Shown here: piece by piece, positions 17,865 through 26,292 of the stretch | How the letters are laid out: the number at the start of each line of letters is the position of its first letter | Position numbering within the stretch: the stretch's first letter is position 1 | From: Magnetospirillum sp. UT-4 | Lineage (GTDB): Bacteria > Pseudomonadota > Alphaproteobacteria > Rhodospirillales > Magnetospirillaceae | Length of the DNA stretch: 50,541 nt | Assembly: GCF_902729435.1 (NCBI RefSeq) | Contig: NZ_CACVCG010000052.1 | Location: 1-50,541, forward strand | Direction: 5' to 3' | The notes under the pieces: model-generated | What the model was told of the DNA's origin: nothing | Seen by the model: the letters and a program-made list of their open reading frames with translations, nothing else | The model's database searches: none | Translations under genes and position numbers: made by a program

Positions 17865-19535
17865 ATGGACCTCCTCGCCGCCATGCCGCCGGTCGCCCGT
17901 GCCGTGTTCGTGCTGTCGCTGGTGGCGGCGGCCGGGCTGGCGCTGGGGCAGGTCAAGGTCAGGGGTGTCGGGCTGGGCATCGGCGGGGTGATGTTCGCCG
18001 GCATCGCCGGCGGCCATGTCGCCCACCGGGCCGGGCTCGACCTCAGCCCCGAGACCATGGACTTCGTCCGCGATTTCGGCCTGATCCTGTTCGTCTACAC
18101 CATCGGCATCCAGGTCGGTCCCGGCTTCTTCGCGGCGCTCAGGCGCACCGGCCTGGCGCTCAACGCCCTGGCGCTGCTGATGGTGGGCCTCAGCGTCGCC
18201 GTCGCCGCCCTCCTGCATCTGACGCTGGATCTGCCGCTGGCCGCCATGCTCGGGGTGTTCTCGGGGGCGGTGACCAACGCGCCGGCCCTGGCGGCGGCGC
18301 AGACGGTGCTGCGCGAGGTGGGGGCGCCGGCGGCGCAACTGGCCATCCCCGGCCTCGCCTTCGCCGTCACCTATCCCTTCGGCATTGCCGGCAATCTGCT
18401 GGCCATGGGGCTGATCCGCGGTGTCTTCCGCATCGACCCGGCGGCCGAGGCGGCCGCGTTCGAGGCCCGCCGCCAGGCCGAGGCGCGGGCGCTGGAAACG
18501 CTGGACGTGGTGGTGCGCAACGAGTCCCTGGTGGGCGAAAGGCTGGGCGGCCTGACCCTGCTGCCCAGCCTGCACGTGGTCGCCTCGCGCCTGCTGCGCG
18601 ACGGGCGGCTGTCGGTGCCCACCGGCGAGACTGAATTGCGCCACGGCGACGTGCTGCATCTGGTCGGTCCCGGCCCGTCGCTGCGCCAGGCGCGCATGCT
18701 GTTCGGCGGCGAGGCGGCGGTGGGCCTGACCACCACCAAGGGCAGCGACGTGAAATGGGAGCGGCTGGTGGTCACCGCCAACGGGGTGCTGGGGGCCTCC
18801 ATCGCCGAGCTGAACCTGACCGACACCATCGGCGTGGTCATCAGCCGGGTCAACCGCGCCGGCATCGAATTGGCCCCGGCGGCGGCGCTCAAGCTGCAGT
18901 TCGGCGACATCCTGACGGTGATCGGGCGGCCCGAGGATTTACACGCCGCCGCCGCCCGCCTGGGCAATTCGGAACGCCGCCTGCAGACCGCCGAGATGGT
19001 GCCGGTGTTCATCGGTTTCGCCCTGGGCGCGGTGGTCGGCTCGCTGCCGCTGTTCCTGCCCGGCATGCCGGCGCCGTTGCGGCTGGGAATGGCGGGCGGG
19101 CCGCTGGTGGTGGCGATCCTGCTGGCCCGGCTGGGCAATCTCGGGCCGCTGGTGTGGTTCATGCCGCCGGCCGCCAACCTGGCGCTGCGGGAACTGGGCA
19201 TCGTGCTGTTCCTGGCGGTGCTGGGGCTGGGCTCGGGCGGGCGCTTCGTCGAGACCCTGGCCGGCGGTTCGGGGCTGCCGTGGATGCTCTACGGCGTGCT
19301 GGTGACCATGGTGCCGCTGGTGGTCACCGGGCTGGTCGCCCGTGCCGTGCTCGGGCTCGACCTGCTCACCATCTGCGGCGTGCTGGCCGGGTCCCAGACC
19401 AATCCGCCGGGGCTGGCCTACGCCAACGCCCTGGGGGTGTCGCAGGCGCCGGCCCTGGCCTATGCCACCGTCTATCCCCTGGCCATGTGCCTGCGCATCC
19501 TGGCGCCGCAGATCCTGGTGCTGATGTTATGGTGA
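17865..19535 (+). CDS. AspT/YidE/YbjL-family antiporter, copy 1
   Basis: This is a 556-residue inner-membrane exchanger of the AspT (AAEx) family. Layout: hydrophobic half one (about 1-190, with FGLILFVYTIGIQVGPGFF), two cytoplasmic TrkA-C/RCK-C domains (about 205-360, with LDVVVRN and VVISRVNRAG), and hydrophobic half two (about 375-556). The internal duplication of the family motif is seen as GAVTNAPALAAAQ in the first half and GVLAGSQTNPPGLAYA in the second. Known members exchange aspartate/alanine or export dicarboxylates such as succinate. The substrate here is unknown. ATG 17865 (MDLLAAMPPV) gives the normal start, although the ribosome binding site is weak. A paralogue follows 62 bases later. 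Confidence 0.85.
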   Translation: MDLLAAMPPVARAVFVLSLVAAAGLALGQVKVRGVGLGIGGVMFAGIAGGHVAHRAGLDLSPETMDFVRDFGLILFVYTIGIQVGPGFFAALRRTGLALNALALLMVGLSVAVAALLHLTLDLPLAAMLGVFSGAVTNAPALAAAQTVLREVGAPAAQLAIPGLAFAVTYPFGIAGNLLAMGLIRGVFRIDPAAEAAAFEARRQAEARALETLDVVVRNESLVGERLGGLTLLPSLHVVASRLLRDGRLSVPTGETELRHGDVLHLVGPGPSLRQARMLFGGEAAVGLTTTKGSDVKWERLVVTANGVLGASIAELNLTDTIGVVISRVNRAGIELAPAAALKLQFGDILTVIGRPEDLHAAAARLGNSERRLQTAEMVPVFIGFALGAVVGSLPLFLPGMPAPLRLGMAGGPLVVAILLARLGNLGPLVWFMPPAANLALRELGIVLFLAVLGLGSGGRFVETLAGGSGLPWMLYGVLVTMVPLVVTGLVARAVLGLDLLTICGVLAGSQTNPPGLAYANALGVSQAPALAYATVYPLAMCLRILAPQILVLMLW

Positions 19536-19597
19536 TTTCGCTTGCGCAGCATGAACCCCCGTGCCAACGGTAAGGGATCGGAGCGGGGGGATTTTCC

Positions 19598-21247
19598 ATG
19601 GAACTGCACGGGGTGGCGCAGGCGCTGCTGATCCTGTCGGCGGTGGCGGCGCTGGGGCTGGCCCTGGGCCAGATCCAGGTGGCCGGGGTGAGGCTGGGGG
19701 TTGGCGGCGTGCTGTTCTCGGGCATCGCCTTCGGCCATTTCGGCGCCCATATGGACCCGCAGATGATGATGTTCGCCCGCGAGTTCGGGCTGGTGCTGTT
19801 CGTCTACGCCATCGGCGTCTCGGTCGGGCCGGGCTTCTTCCAGGCGTTCAAGCGCGACGGCCTGACCATGAACCTGCTGGCGCTGTCGGTGGTGCTGCTG
19901 GGCACGCTGGTCGCCGTGGCGCTGCACCTGTTCGGCGGGCTGCCGCTGGCGGCGGCGCTGGGGACGCTGGCGGGGGCGGTGACCAACACGCCGTCGCTGG
20001 CCGCCGGCCAGCAGGTGCTGAACCAGTTGGGCGCCGAGGGGGCGGGGACCATCCTCGGCCAGGCCTACGCCATCGCCTATCCGTTCGGCATCATGGGCAT
20101 CCTGCTCACCATGCTGACCATCCGCTTCGCCTTCCGCATCGACCCGAAGGAGGCGGCCCGCAGCTTCGCCGCCGCCCGCGACAAGGACTTCCAGGCGCTG
20201 GAGACGGTGAACGTCGAGGTCCGCAATCCGGCGGTGGTGGGCTGCCGCCTGCGCGACCTGGACGAGCTGAAGGAAATGGGCATCGTGCTGTCGCGCATGC
20301 TGCACGACGGCAACCAGAGCGTCATCCAAGCCGACGACGTGCTGGCCGAGGGCGACGTGGTGCTGGCGGTGGGGCCGCGCGGCAAGCTGGCCCGCCTCAA
20401 CCGGCTGATCGGCCCGACCGCCGCCATCGACCTCAAGGAGATGCAGTCCAAGGACGTGGTGTGGGAGCGCATGGTGGTCACCCGCTCCGAGGTGCTGGGC
20501 AAGACCCTGGGCGAGCTGGACCTGCGCGGCAGCCACGGCGCGGTCATCAGCCGGGTCAACCGCGGCGGCCACGAACTGGTGCCCGACGGGGCGCTGAAGC
20601 TGCAGTTCGGCGACGCGGTGACGGTGGTGGCCGAGCCGGCGACCATGCCCCACATGGCCAAGGTGCTGGGCAACCGTTCGAAGGCGCTGCAGGAGACCCA
20701 GATGGTGCCGATCTTCGTCGGCATCGCGCTGGGCATGGTGCTGGGCTCGCTGCCCATCACGCTGCCCGGCCTGCCCTCGGCGGTCAAGCTGGGGCTGGCC
20801 GGCGGGCCGCTGATCGTCGCCATCCTGCTGTCGCGCATGGGCCATGTCGGCCCGGTGGTGTGGTTCATGACGCCGGCCGCCAACCACGTCATGCGCGACC
20901 TCGGCATCACCCTGTTCCTGGCCGCCGTCGGGGTCAAGTCGGGGGCCGGCTTCGTCGATACCCTGGTGCACGGCGACGGCCTGACCTGGATGGCCGGCGG
21001 CGTGGCGGTGACGCTGGTGCCGCTGCTGACGGTGGCGCTGGTCGGCACCTTGCTGGTGAAGATGAACTACCTGTCCCTGTGCGGCATCCTGGCCGGTTCC
21101 ATGACCGACCCGCCGGCGCTGGCCTTCGCCCAGGGCATGACCTCGTCCGAGGCGCCGATCCTGTCCTATGCCACGGTCTATCCGGTGGTGATGGTGTTCC
21201 GGGTGATCGCGCCGCAGGTGGTGGCGCTGTTGCTCTGGGCCGCCTGA
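19598..21247 (+). CDS. AspT/YidE/YbjL-family antiporter, copy 2
   Basis: This is a 549-residue paralogue of the preceding gene, collinear over its whole length. N-terminal membrane half with FGLVLFVYAIGVSVGPGFF, two RCK-C domains (about 200-360; VNVEVRN and AVISRVNRGG), C-terminal membrane half with GILAGSMTDPPALAFA. Two family-defining motifs, GAVTNTPSLAAGQ and the C-terminal counterpart, are intact. ATG 19598 has GGGGG about ten bases upstream. The final two Ala codons and the TGA stop are the first unit of a 17-bp tandem repeat. Tandem AspT genes suggest either two subunits or two substrates. Confidence 0.87.
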   Translation: MELHGVAQALLILSAVAALGLALGQIQVAGVRLGVGGVLFSGIAFGHFGAHMDPQMMMFAREFGLVLFVYAIGVSVGPGFFQAFKRDGLTMNLLALSVVLLGTLVAVALHLFGGLPLAAALGTLAGAVTNTPSLAAGQQVLNQLGAEGAGTILGQAYAIAYPFGIMGILLTMLTIRFAFRIDPKEAARSFAAARDKDFQALETVNVEVRNPAVVGCRLRDLDELKEMGIVLSRMLHDGNQSVIQADDVLAEGDVVLAVGPRGKLARLNRLIGPTAAIDLKEMQSKDVVWERMVVTRSEVLGKTLGELDLRGSHGAVISRVNRGGHELVPDGALKLQFGDAVTVVAEPATMPHMAKVLGNRSKALQETQMVPIFVGIALGMVLGSLPITLPGLPSAVKLGLAGGPLIVAILLSRMGHVGPVVWFMTPAANHVMRDLGITLFLAAVGVKSGAGFVDTLVHGDGLTWMAGGVAVTLVPLLTVALVGTLLVKMNYLSLCGILAGSMTDPPALAFAQGMTSSEAPILSYATVYPVVMVFRVIAPQVVALLLWAA

Positions 21248-21306
21248 ACCGAAACGCCGCCTGAACCGAAACGCCGCCTGAACCGAAACGCCGCCTGAAC
21301 GAAAAC
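21239..21306. repeat. Four tandem copies of a 17-bp unit overlapping a stop codon
   Basis: The unit GCCGCCTGAACCGAAAC occurs at 21239-21255, 21256-21272 and 21273-21289 without change and at 21290-21306 with a small difference at the CCGAAA junction. The first unit contains the last codons and TGA stop of the antiporter gene. Since 17 is not a multiple of three, the copies would place stops in more than one frame. Confidence 0.9.
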
Positions 21307-21336
21307 GCCGCGCGGGTCCGTTCGGGGCCGCGCGGC
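21307..21336. terminator. GC hairpin after the antiporter gene
   Basis: A perfect 9-bp stem (21307-21315 with 21328-21336, GCCGCGCGG / CCGCGCGGC) with a 12-base loop follows the tandem repeat directly. The sequence after it is only slightly T-rich, so termination may need Rho. Confidence 0.5.
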
Positions 21337-21419
21337 ATGTTCGTCAGAGGAGACAACCATTCAACACGCCAAGTATTGCCCCCCAACGCCGGGGCCGCAA
21401 GCGGATTCTGCCTATTCCA

Positions 21420-21442
21420 AATGCATGGCTGACATCTGCATT
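21420..21442. promoter_or_regulatory. Inverted repeat AATGCA-N11-TGCATT upstream of the c-di-GMP operon
   Basis: A perfect 6-bp inverted repeat (21420-21425 and 21437-21442) lies in an AT-richer patch about 95 bases before the operon start. The operon's last gene encodes an NsrR-like regulator. Known NsrR sites contain ATGCAT-type half-sites, but their spacing is shorter than here. This is a candidate only. Confidence 0.3.
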
Positions 21443-21536
21443 ATGTGACGGCACGCGACGCCGTCGACCGCAGGCCTTGCGCCGAGGGGCGGTGCTGCGT
21501 CATCCTGTAAAAAAAATACATCGACGGGGACATTCA

Positions 21537-23258
21537 TTGCCTGATTCCACCCAGTCCGACCTGGAACGGGAGAACGCCGAGCTTCGGCTGTTCCGCACGG
21601 TCTTCGACATGGCCGCCGAGGGAATCGTGGTCACCGATGGCGACAACCGCATCCTCGCGGTCAACCCCGCCTTCACCCTCATCACCGGCTACGAACCGTC
21701 CGAGGTGATCGGCAAGGACCCCAATGTCCTGCGTTCGGGGCTGCAGGAGCAGAGTTTCTACGACGCGATGTGGGAGCAGGTGCGGCGCACCGGCCGCTGG
21801 GACGGCGAGCTGCTGAACCGCCGCAAGAACGGGGCGATCTTCCGCGAGTGGCTGTCCATCGCCACCGAGCGCGATTCGCAGGGCGGCGTGCTGCGCCATA
21901 TCGGCATCTTCCGCGACGTCTCCGAGGCCGAGGACACCGCGCACCGGCTGTGGCGGCACAACAACCTCGACCCCCTGACCGAGCTGCCCAATCGCGGCCT
22001 GCTGCTCGACCGCCTGCTGCAGGCGCTGGTCATCGCCGGGCGCGAGAACTCGCGCGCCGCCCTGCTGTTCATCGGCCTCGACGGATTCAAGACCATCAAC
22101 GACACGTTGGGCCACACCATCGGCGACAAGCTGCTGCAGGAGGCGGCGCGCCGGTTCTCCGGCTGCCTGCGTGAGGGCGACACCCTGGCCCGCTTCGGAA
22201 GCGACGAGTTCGTCGCTGTACTGGCCGCCGCCCATTCGGTGGAAGAGGTCGAGGCGGTGGTGCGCACGGTGCTGGAATCGCTGCACGAACCCTTCCTCAT
22301 CGAGGCCCACCGCATCCTGACCTCGGCATCGATCGGCATCAGCCTGTGGCCGGGTGACGGCGACGACGTCGAATCGCTGATGCGCAACGCCACCGGCGCC
22401 ATGCAGCAGGCCAAGGAGGCCGGGCGCGGCACCTTCCGCTTCTTCACCGCGCATATGGACGCCCGCGCCCAGCTCCGCTCGCGCCTGGCCGGCGAACTGT
22501 CCGAGGCGCTGGAGCACGGCGAGTTCAGTCTGGTCTACCAGCCCCTCATCAACGTCAGGGACGGCCGCGTCGAGGGGGCGGAGGCCTTGCTGCGGTGGCA
22601 CAGCCGCTATATCGGCGCCATCGGTCCCGACCAGTTCATTCCCCTGGCCGAGGAGATGGGCCTGATCCTGCCCATCGGCGAATGGCTGCTGGCCGCCGCC
22701 TGCGCCGAGGCGGCCGGGTGGGAGCCGGCCGGGCTGGGGCCGCTCTCGGTGGCCATCAACGTCTCGCCGCGCCAGGTGCAGCAGACCGATATCGCCGCCA
22801 CCCTGGAACGGGTGCTGAAGGCCAGCGGGCTGGCGCCAGAGCGGGTGACCGTCGAGATCACCGAAAGCCTGGTGCTCAACGCCGGCGACGAGGTGCTGGA
22901 CAAGCTGAACCGCATCCGCGCCCTGGGAGCCCGTATCGCGGTGGACGATTTCGGCACCGGCTACGCCTCGCTCAGCTATCTCAAGCATTTCCCGGTCGAC
23001 CAGCTCAAGATCGACCGCAGCTTCGTCGCCGACGCGCTCGACAATACCGAGGACAGCCGCCTCATCGAGGCCATCGTCGCGCTCGGCCATTCGCTGGGGA
23101 TGACGGTGGTCGGCGAAGGCGTCGAGACCAAGGAGCAACTGGCCTTCCTGGCCGAGCACGGCTGTGATCTGGTCCAGGGCTACCGCTTCAGCCCGCCGCT
23201 GGCCGCCGACCGCTTCCGCGAGTTCGTGCGCTCGCGCGCCTTCATCCTGCCGCCATGA
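21537..23258 (+). CDS. PAS-GGDEF-EAL protein (c-di-GMP turnover)
   Basis: This is a 573-residue cytoplasmic signalling protein. A PAS domain (about 15-140, AAEGIVVTDGDNRILAVN) is followed by GGDEF (about 150-305) and EAL (about 320-560). The GGDEF loop reads GSDEF and keeps an inhibitory RxxD site (REGD) before it, so cyclase activity is possible but altered. The EAL domain is complete: EALLRW, NVSPRQ, TVEITES, VDDFGTGYASLSYL, KIDRSF and GEGVE, consistent with phosphodiesterase activity. TTG 21537 is chosen because GGGGA sits six bases before it. A TTG 60 bases further upstream has no such signal. The stop overlaps the next gene as ATGA. Confidence 0.88.
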   Translation: MPDSTQSDLERENAELRLFRTVFDMAAEGIVVTDGDNRILAVNPAFTLITGYEPSEVIGKDPNVLRSGLQEQSFYDAMWEQVRRTGRWDGELLNRRKNGAIFREWLSIATERDSQGGVLRHIGIFRDVSEAEDTAHRLWRHNNLDPLTELPNRGLLLDRLLQALVIAGRENSRAALLFIGLDGFKTINDTLGHTIGDKLLQEAARRFSGCLREGDTLARFGSDEFVAVLAAAHSVEEVEAVVRTVLESLHEPFLIEAHRILTSASIGISLWPGDGDDVESLMRNATGAMQQAKEAGRGTFRFFTAHMDARAQLRSRLAGELSEALEHGEFSLVYQPLINVRDGRVEGAEALLRWHSRYIGAIGPDQFIPLAEEMGLILPIGEWLLAAACAEAAGWEPAGLGPLSVAINVSPRQVQQTDIAATLERVLKASGLAPERVTVEITESLVLNAGDEVLDKLNRIRALGARIAVDDFGTGYASLSYLKHFPVDQLKIDRSFVADALDNTEDSRLIEAIVALGHSLGMTVVGEGVETKEQLAFLAEHGCDLVQGYRFSPPLAADRFREFVRSRAFILPP

Positions 23259-23575
23259 GTGGTCCGCCACCCGACATTCCGCCCGGACTGGAAGGCCTGC
23301 TGCCGGCCTTCGCCGCGGAAGTCGATGGCGATTGCCGCGCCCTGGTGCGCCTTGCGGCGGACGGCGACGCCCCGGTCCTGGCCGAGCATGCCCACGCCAT
23401 GCGGGGCAAGTGCGCCATGTTCGGCGAGACCATCCTGCACGACCTGCTGACAGCGGTGGAACTGGGGGCGGGCGCCTTCTCCGCCGAAGAAATGGCGGCG
23501 CTATTGACGCGTATCATTGAACGGTCCGATCAACTGCGTAAATATATGTCTTCAGACATAAGCGGGCGGCCATGA
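23255..23575 (+). CDS. Hpt-like phosphotransfer protein
   Basis: This small 106-residue helical protein carries HAHAMRGKCAMFG (45-57), which fits the Hpt pattern H-x-L/M-K/R-G with phospho-accepting His47. It has no kinase domain. Its start overlaps the stop of the GGDEF-EAL gene (ATGA) and its own stop overlaps the start of the NsrR-like gene (ATGA), so all three are translationally coupled. It would shuttle phosphate between a histidine kinase or hybrid kinase and a response regulator, neither of which lies in the operon. The PAS kinase at 24001-25155 is a nearby candidate partner. Confidence 0.7.
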   Translation: MSGPPPDIPPGLEGLLPAFAAEVDGDCRALVRLAADGDAPVLAEHAHAMRGKCAMFGETILHDLLTAVELGAGAFSAEEMAALLTRIIERSDQLRKYMSSDISGRP

Positions 23576-23955
23576 AGATCACTCAGTTCACCGATTTCTC
23601 GCTCCGGATGCTGCTGTATCTGGCGGCCAATCGTGATCGCCCGGTGACCGTGCGCGAGGTGGCGGGCTTCTACGACATCTCGTCCGAACACTTGAAGAAG
23701 ATCGTGCGCCGCCTCAGCGAATTGGGCCACATCCGCACCATGCGGGGCAAGAACGGCGGCCTGCGCCTTGCCCGCGAGCCGGCCGAGATCAACCTCGGCC
23801 AACTGGTGCGGCAGGCGGAGAACCTGTCCCTGCTGCCATGCTACGAGGGCTTGCCCTGCCAGGTGGTGAACTGCAAGCTGCGCGGCGTCGTCGACGAGGG
23901 CCTGGCCGCCTTCCTCGCCGCGTTCGACCGCAAGACCCTGGCGGATATCATTTAG
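23572..23955 (+). CDS. nsrR: Rrf2-family NO-sensing regulator, NsrR-like
   Basis: This is a 127-residue Rrf2-type transcription factor. The winged helix covers about residues 1-60 (MKITQFTDFSLRMLLYLA, with the family's EVAGFYDISSEHLKKIV recognition region). Three cysteines at 90, 96 and 101 (LLPCYEGLPCQVVNC) plus Asp8 match the [4Fe-4S] ligands of NsrR, so nitric-oxide sensing is likely. ATG 23572 overlaps the Hpt stop. It ends 10 bases before a strong hairpin. NsrR normally represses NO-detoxification genes such as hmp. None is in this window. Confidence 0.85.
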   Translation: MKITQFTDFSLRMLLYLAANRDRPVTVREVAGFYDISSEHLKKIVRRLSELGHIRTMRGKNGGLRLAREPAEINLGQLVRQAENLSLLPCYEGLPCQVVNCKLRGVVDEGLAAFLAAFDRKTLADII

Positions 23956-23964
23956 GACAATCAA

Positions 23965-23988
23965 CCCTCGCCCACCCGCGGGCGAGGG
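23965..23988. terminator. Bidirectional hairpin between convergent nsrR and PAS kinase genes
   Basis: A perfect 9-bp stem CCCTCGCCC / GGGCGAGGG (23965-23973 with 23980-23988) with a 6-base loop lies between the stop codons of two convergent genes. There is no T-tract on either strand. Confidence 0.6.
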
Positions 23989-24000
23989 GATGACCCCCCT

Positions 24001-25155
24001 TCAGGGACCCAGCACCCGCACCGGCGGGAACAGGGCGGCGACCGTGGTGCCGGTGCCCGGGGTGCTTTCGATGTGCAGACGGCCGTCGTGCAGTTCCACG
24101 AAGCGCTTGCACAGGGGCAGCCCGAGGCCGGTGCTCTCGCCCGAATGCCGGCGCGCCTGCAGCGAATCCACCTGGCCGAAGGGCTCCAGCACGAAGGCGA
24201 TGTCCTTCGGCGCGATGCCGATGCCGGTATCCGACACCCCGAGGTGCAGCCAGCCTTCGGGCGTGACCGCCGCGCGGGTCTCGATGCGGCCGCCGTCGGG
24301 GGTGAACTTGATGGCGTTGGACAGCATGTTGAGCAGGATCTGCCGCACCAGCCGGCCGTCGGCGCGCAGCCGCACCCCGGGCTGGATCCGGGCGGCGAGC
24401 GTGTGTCCGGCCCGCTCGGCACGCACCGCGATCATGGCGTGGACATCCGGCACCAGAACGCCCACCTCCAGCGTCTCCTCGCGCAGGTCGAAGCGCCCGG
24501 CCTCGACCTTGGACAGGTCCAGGATGTCGTTGATCAGCGACAGCAGGTGGTTGCCGGCCGACTGGATGTCGGCGGCATACTGGACGTAGCGCGGATCGCC
24601 CAGCGGTCCCCAGATTCCCATCCGGATCATCTCGGCGAAGCCGATCACCGCGTTGAGCGGCGTGCGCAATTCGTGGGACATGCCGGCGAGGAAGTCGGAC
24701 TTGGCGCGCGAGGCCTCCTGGGCCTGTTCCTGCGCCGCCTTCTGCTCGCTGATGTCCACATGCATGACCGAGGCGCCGACCCGTCCCTTGACGTCCGACG
24801 CCAGGGCCGAGATGACGCAGCGGAACCAGCGCCGCTCGCCGTTGCCATGGCAGGGATAGTCGTGCTGGAAGGATTGCGCCCGGCCGCCCAGCACCGAGGC
24901 CAGGCCCCACGCCACCACCCGGCTGTCCTGGTCGTCGCAGGCGCTGGCCTCCAGGTAGTTGACACCCCGCCAGCCCTCGGGATTGCCACCGTTCTCGGTG
25001 GCGAAGCGGCGCCACGCGGCGTTCACCGTGATGATGAAGCCATCATGGTCGAGGATGGCGGTCGGCGCCGGCAGGGCGTCGAGGAAAGACGCCAGCACGT
25101 CCGAAGGAAGCGTTGCCGTGTTCCAGCCCCCGAAGCTGTGGTGATCATCGTCCAT
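24001..25155 (-). CDS. Soluble PAS-domain sensor histidine kinase
   Basis: This is a 384-residue kinase with no membrane segment. A PAS domain covers about residues 20-140 (LDALPAPTAILDHDGFIITVN). A HisKA helix with the phosphoacceptor His follows in MSHELRTPLNAVIGFAE (about 158-174). The HATPase domain has N box LLNMLSNAIKF, G1 DTGIGIAP and G2 GESTGLGLPLC. No receiver domain is attached. It is convergent to the c-di-GMP/Hpt/NsrR operon and could phosphorylate that operon's Hpt protein, though hybrid kinases usually do so. It starts at ATG 25155. The next gene upstream, epmA, is on the same strand 58 bases away. Confidence 0.88.
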   Translation of the reverse strand: MDDDHHSFGGWNTATLPSDVLASFLDALPAPTAILDHDGFIITVNAAWRRFATENGGNPEGWRGVNYLEASACDDQDSRVVAWGLASVLGGRAQSFQHDYPCHGNGERRWFRCVISALASDVKGRVGASVMHVDISEQKAAQEQAQEASRAKSDFLAGMSHELRTPLNAVIGFAEMIRMGIWGPLGDPRYVQYAADIQSAGNHLLSLINDILDLSKVEAGRFDLREETLEVGVLVPDVHAMIAVRAERAGHTLAARIQPGVRLRADGRLVRQILLNMLSNAIKFTPDGGRIETRAAVTPEGWLHLGVSDTGIGIAPKDIAFVLEPFGQVDSLQARRHSGESTGLGLPLCKRFVELHDGRLHIESTPGTGTTVAALFPPVRVLGP

Positions 25156-25213
25156 GCGGGCGGTTCCCTTTGGTCGCCAAAAGCGATGGTACGCGATCAG
25201 GCTAATACTTTCG

Positions 25214-26266
25214 TCATGAATTTTCGGAAACCGGGGGCTGCGCCACCGGCATCCAAAGAACGTCCTCGATGGATGGCGCCCCGGTCAGCAGCATGACCAG
25301 CCGGTCCAGCCCCAGCGCATTGCCGGCGCAGTCGGGCAGGCCGGCGGCGAGGGCGGCCAGGAAGTCCTCGTCGATGGGATAATGCTCGCCGTAGAGCGCC
25401 TGCTTCAGCTCCATGTCGGCCTCGAAGCGGCGGCGCTGCAGGGCGGCATCGGTCAGCTCGGCGAAGGCGTTGCACAGCTCGATGCCGCAGGCGTAGGCCT
25501 CGAACCGCTCGGCGATTCGGGGATCGGCGGGGGAGGGGCGGGCCAGGGCCGCCATGGCCACCGGCCAGGAATGCAGGATGGTCGGCGCCTCGCCGTCCAG
25601 CTGCGGCTCGACGCAGTCCATCATCAGCTTGAAGAAAACGTCGTCCCAGCGATCGGCCGGGCTGGTGGATACGCCCAGGCGGGCGGCCTCGGCCTTCAGC
25701 GCCGCCTCGTCACCGGTGGTGGCCAGCACGTCGAAGCCGCAATGGTGGTGAAAGGCCTCGGCCACCGACAGCCGCCGCCAGGGCAGGAAGGGGTCGCAGC
25801 GGCTTTCGCCGCGCACCAGGTGGCTGGCCCCGGCGGCCGTGGCGCAGGCCCGCACCAGCGCCTCGGTCTCGTCCATCATGTCGTCCAGGCCGGCCCCGGC
25901 GCGGTACCATTCCAGCATGGTGAATTCGGGGCTGTGGCTGGCCGAGCGTTCCGCGTTGCGGAACACCCGGGCGAGCTGGAAGATGCGCTCCATGCCGCCG
26001 GCCAGCAGCTTCTTCATGGCGAATTCGGGGCTGGTGTGCAGGTAGAGCGTCGAGTCCGGCCCGCCCCAGGGATCGACAAGCGCGGTGGCGAAAGCCTTCA
26101 GGTGGATCTCCAGGCCGGGGCTGACCTGCAGGCAGGGGGTCTCGACCTCGGTGAAGCCGCGCTCGGCGAAGAAGGCGCGGATGGCGGCGACCATGCGCCC
26201 GCGCGCCGCCAGGTTGGCGCGGCGGCTTGCCAGCGAGTCGGGGCGCCACCATTCTTTGCCTGCCAT
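25214..26266 (-). CDS. epmA: EF-P--(R)-beta-lysine ligase
   Basis: This is a 350-residue class II lysyl-tRNA-synthetase paralogue that lacks the N-terminal anticodon-binding domain, which separates it from LysRS. Motif 2 (FRNAERSASHSPEFTMLEWYRA) and motif 3 (GLDRLVMLLTGAPSIEDV, with GNALGLDRL) are clear. EpmA activates (R)-beta-lysine and attaches it to a lysine of elongation factor P. It is divergent from epmB, with 26 bases between start codons, and efp lies 3.3 kb downstream on the other strand, so writer and target are encoded together. Confidence 0.92.
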   Translation of the reverse strand: MAGKEWWRPDSLASRRANLAARGRMVAAIRAFFAERGFTEVETPCLQVSPGLEIHLKAFATALVDPWGGPDSTLYLHTSPEFAMKKLLAGGMERIFQLARVFRNAERSASHSPEFTMLEWYRAGAGLDDMMDETEALVRACATAAGASHLVRGESRCDPFLPWRRLSVAEAFHHHCGFDVLATTGDEAALKAEAARLGVSTSPADRWDDVFFKLMMDCVEPQLDGEAPTILHSWPVAMAALARPSPADPRIAERFEAYACGIELCNAFAELTDAALQRRRFEADMELKQALYGEHYPIDEDFLAALAAGLPDCAGNALGLDRLVMLLTGAPSIEDVLWMPVAQPPVSENS

Positions 26267-26292
26267 CCATGTTTCCTTTAGAACTGCGCCGA

